From Pseudomonas marginalis (lineage in GTDB: Bacteria; Pseudomonadota; Gammaproteobacteria; Pseudomonadales; Pseudomonadaceae): 64,000 nt of DNA. This document shows, one piece after another, positions 57,146-64,000 of this stretch. The DNA lies in contig NZ_LKEG01000023.1 of assembly GCF_001645105.1 (NCBI RefSeq), positions 1-64,000 on the forward strand, read 5' to 3'. The notes beneath the pieces were generated by a model. That model saw nothing but the letters and a program-made list of their open reading frames with translations. It did no database searches and was not told the origin of the DNA. Every line of letters starts with the position of its first letter. The stretch's first letter is position 1. Made by a program: the position numbers and the translations under genes.

Positions 57146-58450
57146 ATGAGCGATTCAGCACAGTTTGACCCCCAACGCCGTCGTGTCCTCCTGGGTATGG
57201 CGGCCACCGGCGCCGCCATAGCCGGCAGCAGCCTGACCTGCCCAGCCATGGCCGCCGCCGCCGAGCAAGTCACCACCGCGCCACGCAGTGATAAAACCCA
57301 GGACCACCACGACTTTTTCGGCACGCACCAAACCGGCATCGTCACCCCACGCCCGGCCTGCGGCATGCTCGTGGCGTTCGACGTACTGGCCAGTGATCGT
57401 GAAGACCTGGAGCGCCTGTTCCGCACCTTGAACGAACGCATCGCCTTCCTGATGACCGGCGGCACCGTGCCGCAAGTCGACCCGAAACTGCCGCCCACCG
57501 ACTCAGGGATCCTCGGCCCGGTGGTCACACCGGACAACCTGACCATCACCGTGTCCGTCGGCGAATCACTGTTCGATGAGCGCTTCGGCCTCGCGGCGGT
57601 CAAGCCCAAGCGCTTGAGCCGCATGGTCGGTTTCCCCAACGATGCGCTCGAACCGGCGCAGTGCCACGGCGACCTGAGCCTGCAATTCAGCTCCAACACC
57701 ACGGACACCAATATCCACGCCCTGCGCGACATCGTGAAGAACCTGCCGGACCTGCTGCTGGTGCGCTGGAAACAGGAAGGCAGCGTGCCGCCCCAGGCGC
57801 CTGCCAAACCTGGCGAGCCGGCCCAGAGCGCACGCAATTTCCTCGGTTTCCGTGACGGCTCGGCCAACCCGAACTCCAACGATGACCAGGCGATGAACCA
57901 GATTGTATGGGTGCAGCCTGGCAGCGACGAACCGGCCTGGGCGGCCAACGGCAGCTATCAGGCCGTGCGCATCATCCGCAACTTCGTTGAGCGCTGGGAC
58001 CGTACCCCGCTGCAAGAGCAGGAAAGCATCATCGGCCGCATCAAGCCCACCGGCGCGCCTATGGACGGCGACAAAGAAAGCCAGGTGCCCGACTACAGCA
58101 AGGACCCGGAAGGCAAGTTGACCAAGCTCGATGCCCACATCCGCCTGGCCAACCCGCGCACCCCGCAGACTCAGGCCAACCTGATCCTGCGCCGGCCGTT
58201 CAACTACTCCAACGGCGTCAACAAAAACGGTCAGCTGGACATGGGGCTGTTGTTCATCTGCTACCAGGCTGACCTGGAGAAAGGCTTTATCAGCGTGCAA
58301 ACCCGGCTCAACGGCGAGCCCCTGGAGGAATACCTCAAGCCGGTCGGCGGCGGGTATTTCTTCACCTTACCGGGGGTCACGGGACCGAAGGATTTCCTCG
58401 GGCGCACGCTGCTGGCTGCAACGCACCCTCACACCACTGCCCCTACCTAA
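57146..58450 (+). CDS. efeB: EfeB deferrochelatase / DyP-type haem peroxidase
   Basis: About 434 residues. A Tat signal (QRRRVLLGMAATG) sends the folded haem protein to the periplasm. The DyP hallmark FLGFRDGSANP with catalytic Asp is at about residue 230, and the proximal-His region lies in the C-terminal half. In E. coli EfeB oxidises ferrous iron or releases haem iron for the EfeUO system. The start may instead be GTG 57128, which overlaps the efeO stop. Confidence 0.93.
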   Translation: MSDSAQFDPQRRRVLLGMAATGAAIAGSSLTCPAMAAAAEQVTTAPRSDKTQDHHDFFGTHQTGIVTPRPACGMLVAFDVLASDREDLERLFRTLNERIAFLMTGGTVPQVDPKLPPTDSGILGPVVTPDNLTITVSVGESLFDERFGLAAVKPKRLSRMVGFPNDALEPAQCHGDLSLQFSSNTTDTNIHALRDIVKNLPDLLLVRWKQEGSVPPQAPAKPGEPAQSARNFLGFRDGSANPNSNDDQAMNQIVWVQPGSDEPAWAANGSYQAVRIIRNFVERWDRTPLQEQESIIGRIKPTGAPMDGDKESQVPDYSKDPEGKLTKLDAHIRLANPRTPQTQANLILRRPFNYSNGVNKNGQLDMGLLFICYQADLEKGFISVQTRLNGEPLEEYLKPVGGGYFFTLPGVTGPKDFLGRTLLAATHPHTTAPT

Positions 58451-58477
58451 AACAAACCCCAGAGCGGAAACCCTCCC

Positions 58478-59296
58478 ATGAAAAAGTCGTCTATCGCGTT
58501 GTCGTTGTTGCTGACCCTTTCGCCGCTGGCAGCCTTCGCCGCTACCGCGCCGCTGGATTTGGTAGGGCCGGTGTCGGACTACAAAATCTACGTCACCGAA
58601 GAAATCGGTGAACTGGTCACCCAGACCCAAGCGTTCACCGACGCCATCAACCAAGGCGACCTGGCCACCGCCAAGAAACTCTACGCGCCGACCCGTGTGC
58701 ACTATGAGTCCATCGAGCCAATCGCCGAGTTGTTCAGCGACCTCGATGCTTCCATCGACTCCCGCGTCGACGACCACGAAAAAGGCGTGACCGCCGAAGA
58801 CTTCACCGGCTTTCACCGCATCGAATACGCGCTGTTTTCGCAGAACACCACCAAAGGCCTGGAAACCCTCACTGCCAAGCTCAACACCGACGTTAACGAC
58901 CTCAAAACCCGCGTCGACGGCCTGACCTTCCCACCGGAGAAAGTCGTGGGCGGCGCCGCAGCATTGTTGGAAGAAGTCGCCGCCACCAAGATCTCCGGCG
59001 AAGAAGACCGCTACAGCCACACCGACCTGTATGACTTCCAGGGCAACATCGACGGCGCGAAGAAAATCGTCGACCTGTTCCGTGGGCAGATCGAGAAACA
59101 AGACAAAGCCTTCCTGGCCAAGGTCGACAAAAACTTCGCCAGCGTGGACAAGATCCTGGCCAAGTACAAGACCAAGGACGGCGGCTTCGAGACCTACGAC
59201 AAGGTCAAGGAAAACGACCGCAAGGCCCTGGTGGGTCCGGTCAATACCCTGGCGGAGGACCTGTCCACCTTGCGTGGCAAGCTGGGCTTGAACTAA
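58478..59296 (+). CDS. EfeM-like periplasmic protein (EfeO without cupredoxin)
   Basis: A 272-residue exported protein (signal peptide cleaved near AFAAT, residue 22) with the M75 domain alone, including GFHRIEYALF and GEEDRYSHTDLYDF, which match the EfeO domain upstream. EfeM-type proteins of other Pseudomonas lack the cupredoxin as here. It lies 27 bases after efeB, so it is likely part of the operon, giving the system two M75 proteins. Confidence 0.88.
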   Translation: MKKSSIALSLLLTLSPLAAFAATAPLDLVGPVSDYKIYVTEEIGELVTQTQAFTDAINQGDLATAKKLYAPTRVHYESIEPIAELFSDLDASIDSRVDDHEKGVTAEDFTGFHRIEYALFSQNTTKGLETLTAKLNTDVNDLKTRVDGLTFPPEKVVGGAAALLEEVAATKISGEEDRYSHTDLYDFQGNIDGAKKIVDLFRGQIEKQDKAFLAKVDKNFASVDKILAKYKTKDGGFETYDKVKENDRKALVGPVNTLAEDLSTLRGKLGLN

Positions 59297-59305
59297 ACGC
59301 CGCAC

Positions 59306-59347
59306 AAAAAAAGACCCAGCCCTGTTGAAGGGGCTGGGTCTTTTTTT
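59306..59347. terminator. Strong bidirectional terminator after efeUOBM
   Basis: A ten-base perfect stem (GACCCAGCCC / GGGCTGGGTC) with an eight-base loop is flanked by seven A on one side and seven T on the other. It serves both the efe operon and the convergent pssA-like gene. Confidence 0.93.
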
Positions 59348-59357
59348 GCCTGCCGGT

Positions 59358-60701
59358 TTACAGGATCCGGTACAGCAACCGCTCGATGCGCACGCGGCTG
59401 ACCCGACGCAGGAACTTGCCGACCGCTTCGGGATAGTCCGGCAGCGTTTGTAAATCCTGATAACCCTCGATACGCGTGGTGTGCTGGAAAATCTGCGCCA
59501 GCTCGGTGCGCCGCGGCGCCAGCCACTGGCCTTGGGGGTCATCGATCAACAAGGCGTTTTCCAAGTCGAGACGGAACGCGCGCGGGTTGAGGTTGTTACC
59601 GGTGAGCAAGGTGTAGCGCTGGTCGACCCACATCCCCTTGAGGTGGTAGGTGTTGTCGCCGTCGCGCCACAGGTGCAGGTTCAGTTGGCCGCTGTCGATC
59701 ATCGGCTGATGGCGTTTGGCGAAGCGGCGCAGGCTGATTTCGTACAGGTACGGCAGCGCGGCAATGACCTTGAATGGCTCGCTCGGCGGGATGTAGAAGT
59801 CGTTGGCGGTCTTGTCGCCGACGACGATGTCGATCTTCACCCCACGCGCCAGGGCACGGTTGATCTCGCGGGTCACCGGCAGCGGCAGGTTGAAGTACGG
59901 CGTGCAGATGGTCAGTTGCTGCTGGGCGCTGGCGATCAGTTCGAGGATCACCCGGTTCAGCGGGTTGTTCTTGCCCACCCCGAGCAACGGGCTGACCGAC
60001 AGGTGACCATTGGGCAACTGCCCCGTCGTGGTGTCATAGGTCGCGTGTTTCAGGCGGCTGCGCAAGTCGCCGATATCATTGCGCAAGCTGCGCGTGGTGG
60101 GTGGGTTGGGCAGGTCCAGGCGATTAACCGCCTTGGAGGCGATCAGCCCGTGTTCCACCAGGTGTTGCATCGAGTCCGCCAGAGGCTTGCTGTGGATCAG
60201 GTGGTAGCGGTCGAAACGGTACTTGTCGAACTTGTGCAAGTACACGTTGTTCAGGCTCGCCCCGCTGTACAGCACGCTGTCGTCGATCACGAAGCCCTTG
60301 AGGTGCAGCACGCCGAACAGCTCGCGGGTTTGCACCGGCACGCCATACACCGGCACGTCGCTGCTGTGGCTTTGGTTCATGGCCTGGTACCAGGCGCTGT
60401 TGCCCGGCTGTTTACCGGCACCGATCAAGCCACGCTGGGCGCGCAGCCAGTCGACCACCACCACGATCTCCAACTCCGGCCGCGCAGCCTTGGCCGCGTG
60501 CAGGGCATCGTAGATCTCCTGCCCCGCTTCGTCCTGCTGCAGATACAGCGCGACGATGTAGATACGCCGCGTGGCCTGGGCGATTTTTTCCAGCAGGCAA
60601 CGGCGGTACGCGTCGGCGCCGGACAGCACCTCAAGGGCGTCGGGAGTGAGGGGGAAACCGCGCAGTTTGGGCAACAGGGAGCGTTTGAAGAACGACGGCA
60701 T
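59358..60701 (-). CDS. Phosphatidylserine synthase-like PLD-family enzyme
   Basis: A 447-residue protein of the phospholipase D superfamily, of PssA type. It has two HxK catalytic motifs: VLHLKGFVID in the first half and YHLKGMWVDQRYTLLTGNNL in the second. PssA makes phosphatidylserine from CDP-diacylglycerol and serine at the membrane. Length is close to E. coli PssA (451). A different phosphatidyltransferase activity cannot be excluded. Confidence 0.87.
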   Translation of the reverse strand: MPSFFKRSLLPKLRGFPLTPDALEVLSGADAYRRCLLEKIAQATRRIYIVALYLQQDEAGQEIYDALHAAKAARPELEIVVVVDWLRAQRGLIGAGKQPGNSAWYQAMNQSHSSDVPVYGVPVQTRELFGVLHLKGFVIDDSVLYSGASLNNVYLHKFDKYRFDRYHLIHSKPLADSMQHLVEHGLIASKAVNRLDLPNPPTTRSLRNDIGDLRSRLKHATYDTTTGQLPNGHLSVSPLLGVGKNNPLNRVILELIASAQQQLTICTPYFNLPLPVTREINRALARGVKIDIVVGDKTANDFYIPPSEPFKVIAALPYLYEISLRRFAKRHQPMIDSGQLNLHLWRDGDNTYHLKGMWVDQRYTLLTGNNLNPRAFRLDLENALLIDDPQGQWLAPRRTELAQIFQHTTRIEGYQDLQTLPDYPEAVGKFLRRVSRVRIERLLYRIL

Positions 60702-60798
60702 AAGGCTCGCAATGGGTCGAATCCGAAGAGTCCCCGAGCTTACACCATGGGGGTGCTCAGGTCTTGCTGCGCGGCATGTAAAAATTTATTGACCAAGA

Positions 60799-60812
60799 AG
60801 AACGATCGTTCT
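60799..60812. promoter_or_regulatory. Palindromic TetR operator AGAACGATCGTTCT
   Basis: A perfect 14-base palindrome 12 bases before the TetR start, where autorepression sites usually lie. Confidence 0.6.
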
Positions 60813-60824
60813 ACTGTTTGCGGC

Positions 60825-61388
60825 ATGAACGATATGACCGGTAATGAAACTCGCGACATCATCCTCGACGTGGCCGAAAAGTTGATCTATCGCCATGGCA
60901 TCGCCGCCACGGGCATGGACTTCCTGGTGAAAACCGCCGGCGTCTCGAGAAAAAGCGTTTACCGCTACTTTGCCAACAAAGACGAATTGGTGATTGCCGC
61001 CCTGCAACGTCGTGACGAGCGCTGGATGCAGTGGCTGCGCGATGAAGTGGAACGCAGCGAAGGCACGAGTGAACGGCTGCTCGCGATGTTCAGCGCGCTC
61101 AAGGCCTGGTTCGACACGGCGGATTTCCGCGGCTGTGCGTTTATCAACACCAGCGGCGAAACCGGCAACCCGCACGACCCGGTGCGCCTGCTGGCCAAGG
61201 CCCACAAACAGAAACTGTTCGAGTACGCACTTGAACTCTGTCAAGCACATGGCACCCCCGACCCGGCACAGCAGGCCGCGCAACTGCTGATCCTGATCGA
61301 TGGCGCCATCACCGTTGCCCTGGTGATGGGTGATTCAACAGCTGCCGATAATGCGCAATGCATGGCGCGAACGTTATTGGGACTGTGA
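60825..61388 (+). CDS. TetR-family repressor
   Basis: A 187-residue regulator. The helix-turn-helix (AEKLIYRHGIAATGMDFLVK and SRKSVYRYFANKDELV) is typical of TetR; the rest is the ligand-binding helical domain with AFINTSGETGN. ATG 60825 begins the family N-terminus; the long open frame upstream is a shadow of the pssA-like gene. It probably controls itself and the DUF1348 gene that follows 56 bases later (inference). Confidence 0.9.
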   Translation: MNDMTGNETRDIILDVAEKLIYRHGIAATGMDFLVKTAGVSRKSVYRYFANKDELVIAALQRRDERWMQWLRDEVERSEGTSERLLAMFSALKAWFDTADFRGCAFINTSGETGNPHDPVRLLAKAHKQKLFEYALELCQAHGTPDPAQQAAQLLILIDGAITVALVMGDSTAADNAQCMARTLLGL

Positions 61389-61444
61389 ACGCACAGGTCA
61401 GCGCAACTTTCGACTGAAACCTTATTGTCTTGAGGAAAATGCCC

Positions 61445-61924
61445 ATGTCATCCGCCGCAGAAACACGCCCGCCGCTGCCGCCGTTCACGCGCGAGTCGGC
61501 TATCGAAAAAGTCCGTCTGGCCGAAGACGGCTGGAATTCCCGCGACCCGCACCGCGTATCCCTGGCCTACACCCTCGACACCCACTGGCGTAACCGCGCG
61601 GAATTTGCCTACAACCGCGAAGACGCCAAGGGCTTCCTGACCCGCAAATGGGCCAAGGAGCTGGATTATCGGTTGATCAAAGAGCTGTGGGCGTTTACCG
61701 ACAACCGCATCGCGGTGCGTTATGCCTATGAGTGGCACGACGATTCCGGCAACTGGTTCCGTTCCTATGGCAACGAGAACTGGGAGTTCGACGAGAACGG
61801 CCTGATGGCCAACCGTTTTGCCTGCATCAACGACCTGCCGATCAAGGCAAGCGAACGCAAGTTCCACTGGCCGCTGGGGCGGCGACCGGATGATCATCCG
61901 GGCCTTTCTGATCTGGGGCTTTAA
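61445..61924 (+). CDS. DUF1348 / NTF2-like protein
   Basis: A 159-residue protein of the DUF1348 family (NTF2-like fold): [20 protein letters not shown] at the start, a central THWRNRAEF with [21 protein letters not shown], and [12 protein letters not shown]. Family proteins are small and of unknown role. It lies directly behind the TetR gene, a common arrangement for this family. Confidence 0.88.
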   Translation: MSSAAETRPPLPPFTRESAIEKVRLAEDGWNSRDPHRVSLAYTLDTHWRNRAEFAYNREDAKGFLTRKWAKELDYRLIKELWAFTDNRIAVRYAYEWHDDSGNWFRSYGNENWEFDENGLMANRFACINDLPIKASERKFHWPLGRRPDDHPGLSDLGL

Positions 61925-61992
61925 GACCTGGCAAATGCGTGAGGGGGCGGTGCGACGATTCGACTTGCCCCCTCACGTGCGGCTACGGCACT

Positions 61993-63150
61993 TCAGTCCT
62001 GATTCAGCCCTACCCGATACAGAACCCCATCATCCTCATCCGTCAGCACATACAAGAACCCATCCGGTCCCTGCCGCACATCGCGGATCCGCGCCTTCAA
62101 GCCTCCCAACAAGCGCTCTTCGTGAATCACCTTGTCGCCATCAAACTGCAACCGGATCAACTCCTGGTCGACCAGCGCACCGATAAACACGTTGTGCTGC
62201 CAAGGCTTGAAGCGATCCGCATCATAAAACGCCATACCGCTGATACCCGGTGATTTTTCCCAGACGTGATGCGGCGGCACTGTGCCTTCCAGCGTCTTGC
62301 CCTTGGCTTCGGGAATCGGTGTCAGGGAATAATTGATGCCGTGGGTTGCCAGCGGCCAACCGTAGTTCTTGCCCCGCTCGATGATGTTGATCTCATCACC
62401 GCCACGCGGGCCGTGTTCGTTTTCCCAGATCGTGCCACTCCAGGGGTTCAACGCCAGCCCCTGAGGGTTGCGCTGGCCGTAGGACCAGATCTCCGGGCGC
62501 ACGCCTTCTTGATCGACAAAGGGGTTGTCGTCCGGCACGCGGCCGTCCGGATAGATGCGCACGACCTTGCCTTGCAATTTGTCCAGGTCCTGGGCGGTCG
62601 GGCGATCGTTGTTTTCCCCCAGCGTCACGAACAGGTAGCCATCACGGTCAAAGGCCAGGCGTGAACCGAAGTGATTGCCGGTGGACAGCTTCGGCTCCTG
62701 GCGCAGGATGACGGTGAAGTCGGTCAAGCCACTGAGATCAGCCGCCAGGCGACCACGGCCCACCGCAGTGCCGGCCGCACCGCCCTTGCCGCCGCCTTCG
62801 GCGTAGGACAGGTAGACCATGCGGTCCTGCTTGAAGTCGGGCGACAGCACCACGTCCAACAGGCCGCCCTGCCCTTTGGCCCATACTTCAGGCACGCCTT
62901 TCAGCGGCGCGGAGAGCTTGCCGTCCGGGCTGACAAAACGCAGGTGGCCAGGACGTTCGGTAACCAGGAAGCCTTGCTTGTCCGGCAGAAATGCCACTGC
63001 CCACGGGTGATCGAGGCCTTTGGCGATGGGGGTGGCGGTAATGCTGCCTTGTTCGCTGGGAAACTGCTGGGCGTCGGCGGCGAAAGCCGTGGTCAACGGC
63101 AGCAACGTGGTTGCACAAAAGGCGGCTATAAGGGTTTTGCGTAGAAACAT
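61993..63150 (-). CDS. PQQ-dependent soluble aldose sugar dehydrogenase-like protein
   Basis: A 385-residue exported protein (signal peptide ending TAFAADA, about residue 25). It has the beta-propeller pattern of the soluble glucose dehydrogenase / YliI group: LDHPWAVAFLPD at the first blade, ISYGQRNPQGLAL-like RNPQGLALNPWSG, and a central NEHGPRGGDEINIIERGKNYG calcium/PQQ region. It oxidises sugars in the periplasm with PQQ. It is followed, 12 bases upstream of its start, by the stop of a small exported-protein gene. Confidence 0.9.
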   Translation of the reverse strand: MFLRKTLIAAFCATTLLPLTTAFAADAQQFPSEQGSITATPIAKGLDHPWAVAFLPDKQGFLVTERPGHLRFVSPDGKLSAPLKGVPEVWAKGQGGLLDVVLSPDFKQDRMVYLSYAEGGGKGGAAGTAVGRGRLAADLSGLTDFTVILRQEPKLSTGNHFGSRLAFDRDGYLFVTLGENNDRPTAQDLDKLQGKVVRIYPDGRVPDDNPFVDQEGVRPEIWSYGQRNPQGLALNPWSGTIWENEHGPRGGDEINIIERGKNYGWPLATHGINYSLTPIPEAKGKTLEGTVPPHHVWEKSPGISGMAFYDADRFKPWQHNVFIGALVDQELIRLQFDGDKVIHEERLLGGLKARIRDVRQGPDGFLYVLTDEDDGVLYRVGLNQD

Positions 63151-63162
63151 AAGGCTGAATCC

Positions 63163-63477
63163 TTACCGGCGATTGCCGTTGGCATCATAGGTGGGGGCTT
63201 TGGTTTCGGTGGTCGGACGGCTGGGGGCGGCATCGCGTTGCGGGTAACGATTGCCGATACCGCCGTTCTCCAGGGTCGGCGTGCGCGTGGTCGGCCCGGT
63301 CTGGATACCGCGAATGGCCGGCGCATTGGGCTGAGTGCCCTGCATACTATTGGGGTTGGCCCGGTGGATCGGGCCGTTGTTGGCGTTGTTGTTGCCGGGC
63401 AGGTTTTGCGCATGCGCCAAAGGCGCAAGGGCCAAGCCCACCAGCAGCGCTGCAACGTGACGCATACCGCTATTCAT
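63163..63477 (-). CDS. Small exported Asn/Pro-rich protein
   Basis: A 104-residue protein with signal peptide (ending LAHAQ, residue 24) and a mature part rich in Asn, Pro, Thr and Gly, likely unstructured. ATG 63477 begins the signal peptide; a longer frame upstream to 63708 overlaps the ku start on the other strand and is a shadow. It probably shares a transcript with the sugar dehydrogenase gene. Function unknown. Confidence 0.7.
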   Translation of the reverse strand: MNSGMRHVAALLVGLALAPLAHAQNLPGNNNANNGPIHRANPNSMQGTQPNAPAIRGIQTGPTTRTPTLENGGIGNRYPQRDAAPSRPTTETKAPTYDANGNRR

Positions 63478-63660
63478 GACGAAACCTCTCAGGGCGAGGA
63501 TTACCTGCTTTCGATAACACGCTACGCCTAGGGTTCGGCTTTCGACACTAAATAGTTTCTCATCAGGTGTAACACGATCTGTCCGCGCATCTGTCGGTGG
63601 AAACTTTTCGTACAGCGTCCGAGTCACCAGAACACAGCCTCTACTTAAGGAATCGCACCT

Positions 63661-64000
63661 ATGCCACGGGCAATCTGGAAAGGCGCCATCAGCTTTGGCC
63701 TGGTGCATATCCCGGTCTCGCTGGTCTCGGCCACGTCATCACAGGGCGTGGACTTTGACTGGCTCGACAAGCGCAGCATGGACCCGGTGGGCTACAAGCG
63801 CATCAACAAGACCACCGGTAAAGAGGTGACGAAGGAGAACATCGTCAAAGGCGTTGCGTTCGAAAAAGGCCGCTATGTGGTGCTCAGCGAAGAGGAAATC
63901 CGCTCGGCCCACCCCAAGTCGACCCAGACCATCGAAATCATCGCGTTTGTCGCCAGTGACCAGATCCCGTTGCAGAACATCGACACCCCCTACTTCCTCG
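63661..64000 (+). CDS. ku: Ku protein, non-homologous end joining (partial, cut by window edge)
   Basis: The first 113 residues are seen. The N-terminus MPRAIWKGAISFGLVHIPVS is the bacterial Ku signature. Ku binds DNA ends and recruits ligase D. The 3' part lies beyond 64000, so a neighbouring ligD cannot be seen here. Confidence 0.92.
   Translation, partial: MPRAIWKGAISFGLVHIPVSLVSATSSQGVDFDWLDKRSMDPVGYKRINKTTGKEVTKENIVKGVAFEKGRYVVLSEEEIRSAHPKSTQTIEIIAFVASDQIPLQNIDTPYFL

Noticed and set aside
59481..60824. Long plus-strand extension before the TetR gene
   Set aside because: It is antisense to the PLD-family gene, and the family N-terminus of TetR begins at 60825.

Overview
The window reads as chromosomal DNA from a Pseudomonas of the fluorescens type (inference). 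The evidence is a complete mexE-mexF-oprN-like efflux operon, DUF2388 and DUF2946 genes, REP elements of the kind common in these genomes, high-GC coding sequence and the general Pseudomonas character of the proteins. No 16S rRNA or other decisive marker is present, so species is not assigned.

Layout. 0-4.4 kb: REP elements, a DUF533/TerB-like gene, a DinB-like gene and small hypothetical or membrane genes. 4.2-11.5 kb: a decayed mobile region with an IS66 fusion remnant, a shortened phage metallopeptidase, many small orphan genes, a C5 DNA methyltransferase remnant and the last codons of a phage integrase, lying next to the 3' end of tRNA-Leu(UAA). DUF2388 paralogues sit on both sides. 11.7-24 kb: two TonB-dependent receptors, the first with a peptide-type ABC importer and a lone LivK-like binding protein, the second with a DUF2946 gene. 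24-50 kb: an efflux and electrophile-defence region (below), with a four-gene phosphorelay inside it at 37.1-41.8 kb. 50-52.3 kb: an AT-rich insert with a broken small secreted gene and an MFS transporter, preceded by two copies of the oprN terminator. 52.4-64 kb: AraC regulator, J-domain protein, efeUOB plus an EfeM-like gene, PssA-like PLD enzyme, TetR with a palindromic operator, DUF1348 protein, PQQ sugar dehydrogenase and the start of ku.

Main discovery candidate. Between 27.2 and 43.9 kb four intergenic regions each carry two direct copies of a motif close to NTTGCCYGATYC, repeated at exactly 21 bp. Each of the four pairs reads in the same orientation and lies 68-148 bp upstream of a minus-strand gene: an RND pump, a YkgJ protein, a YgiN-like monooxygenase plus transporter, and xdhC plus an AraC_N-type regulator. 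Two of these regions also hold a pair in the opposite orientation, placed for the divergent plus-strand units: an aldo-keto reductase, and a hydrolase - F420 reductase-like - periplasmic molybdenum aldehyde oxidoreductase - cytochrome c set. The simplest reading is a self-regulated local regulon of the AraC protein at 41752-42699, resembling the P. aeruginosa CmrA electrophile pathway that raises MexEF-OprN through a YgiN-like protein. Here regulator, YgiN-like gene and mexEF-oprN are physically linked, and mexE carries two ATC-N9-GAT boxes of the MexT/LysR kind. Binding has not been shown; this is inference from sequence.
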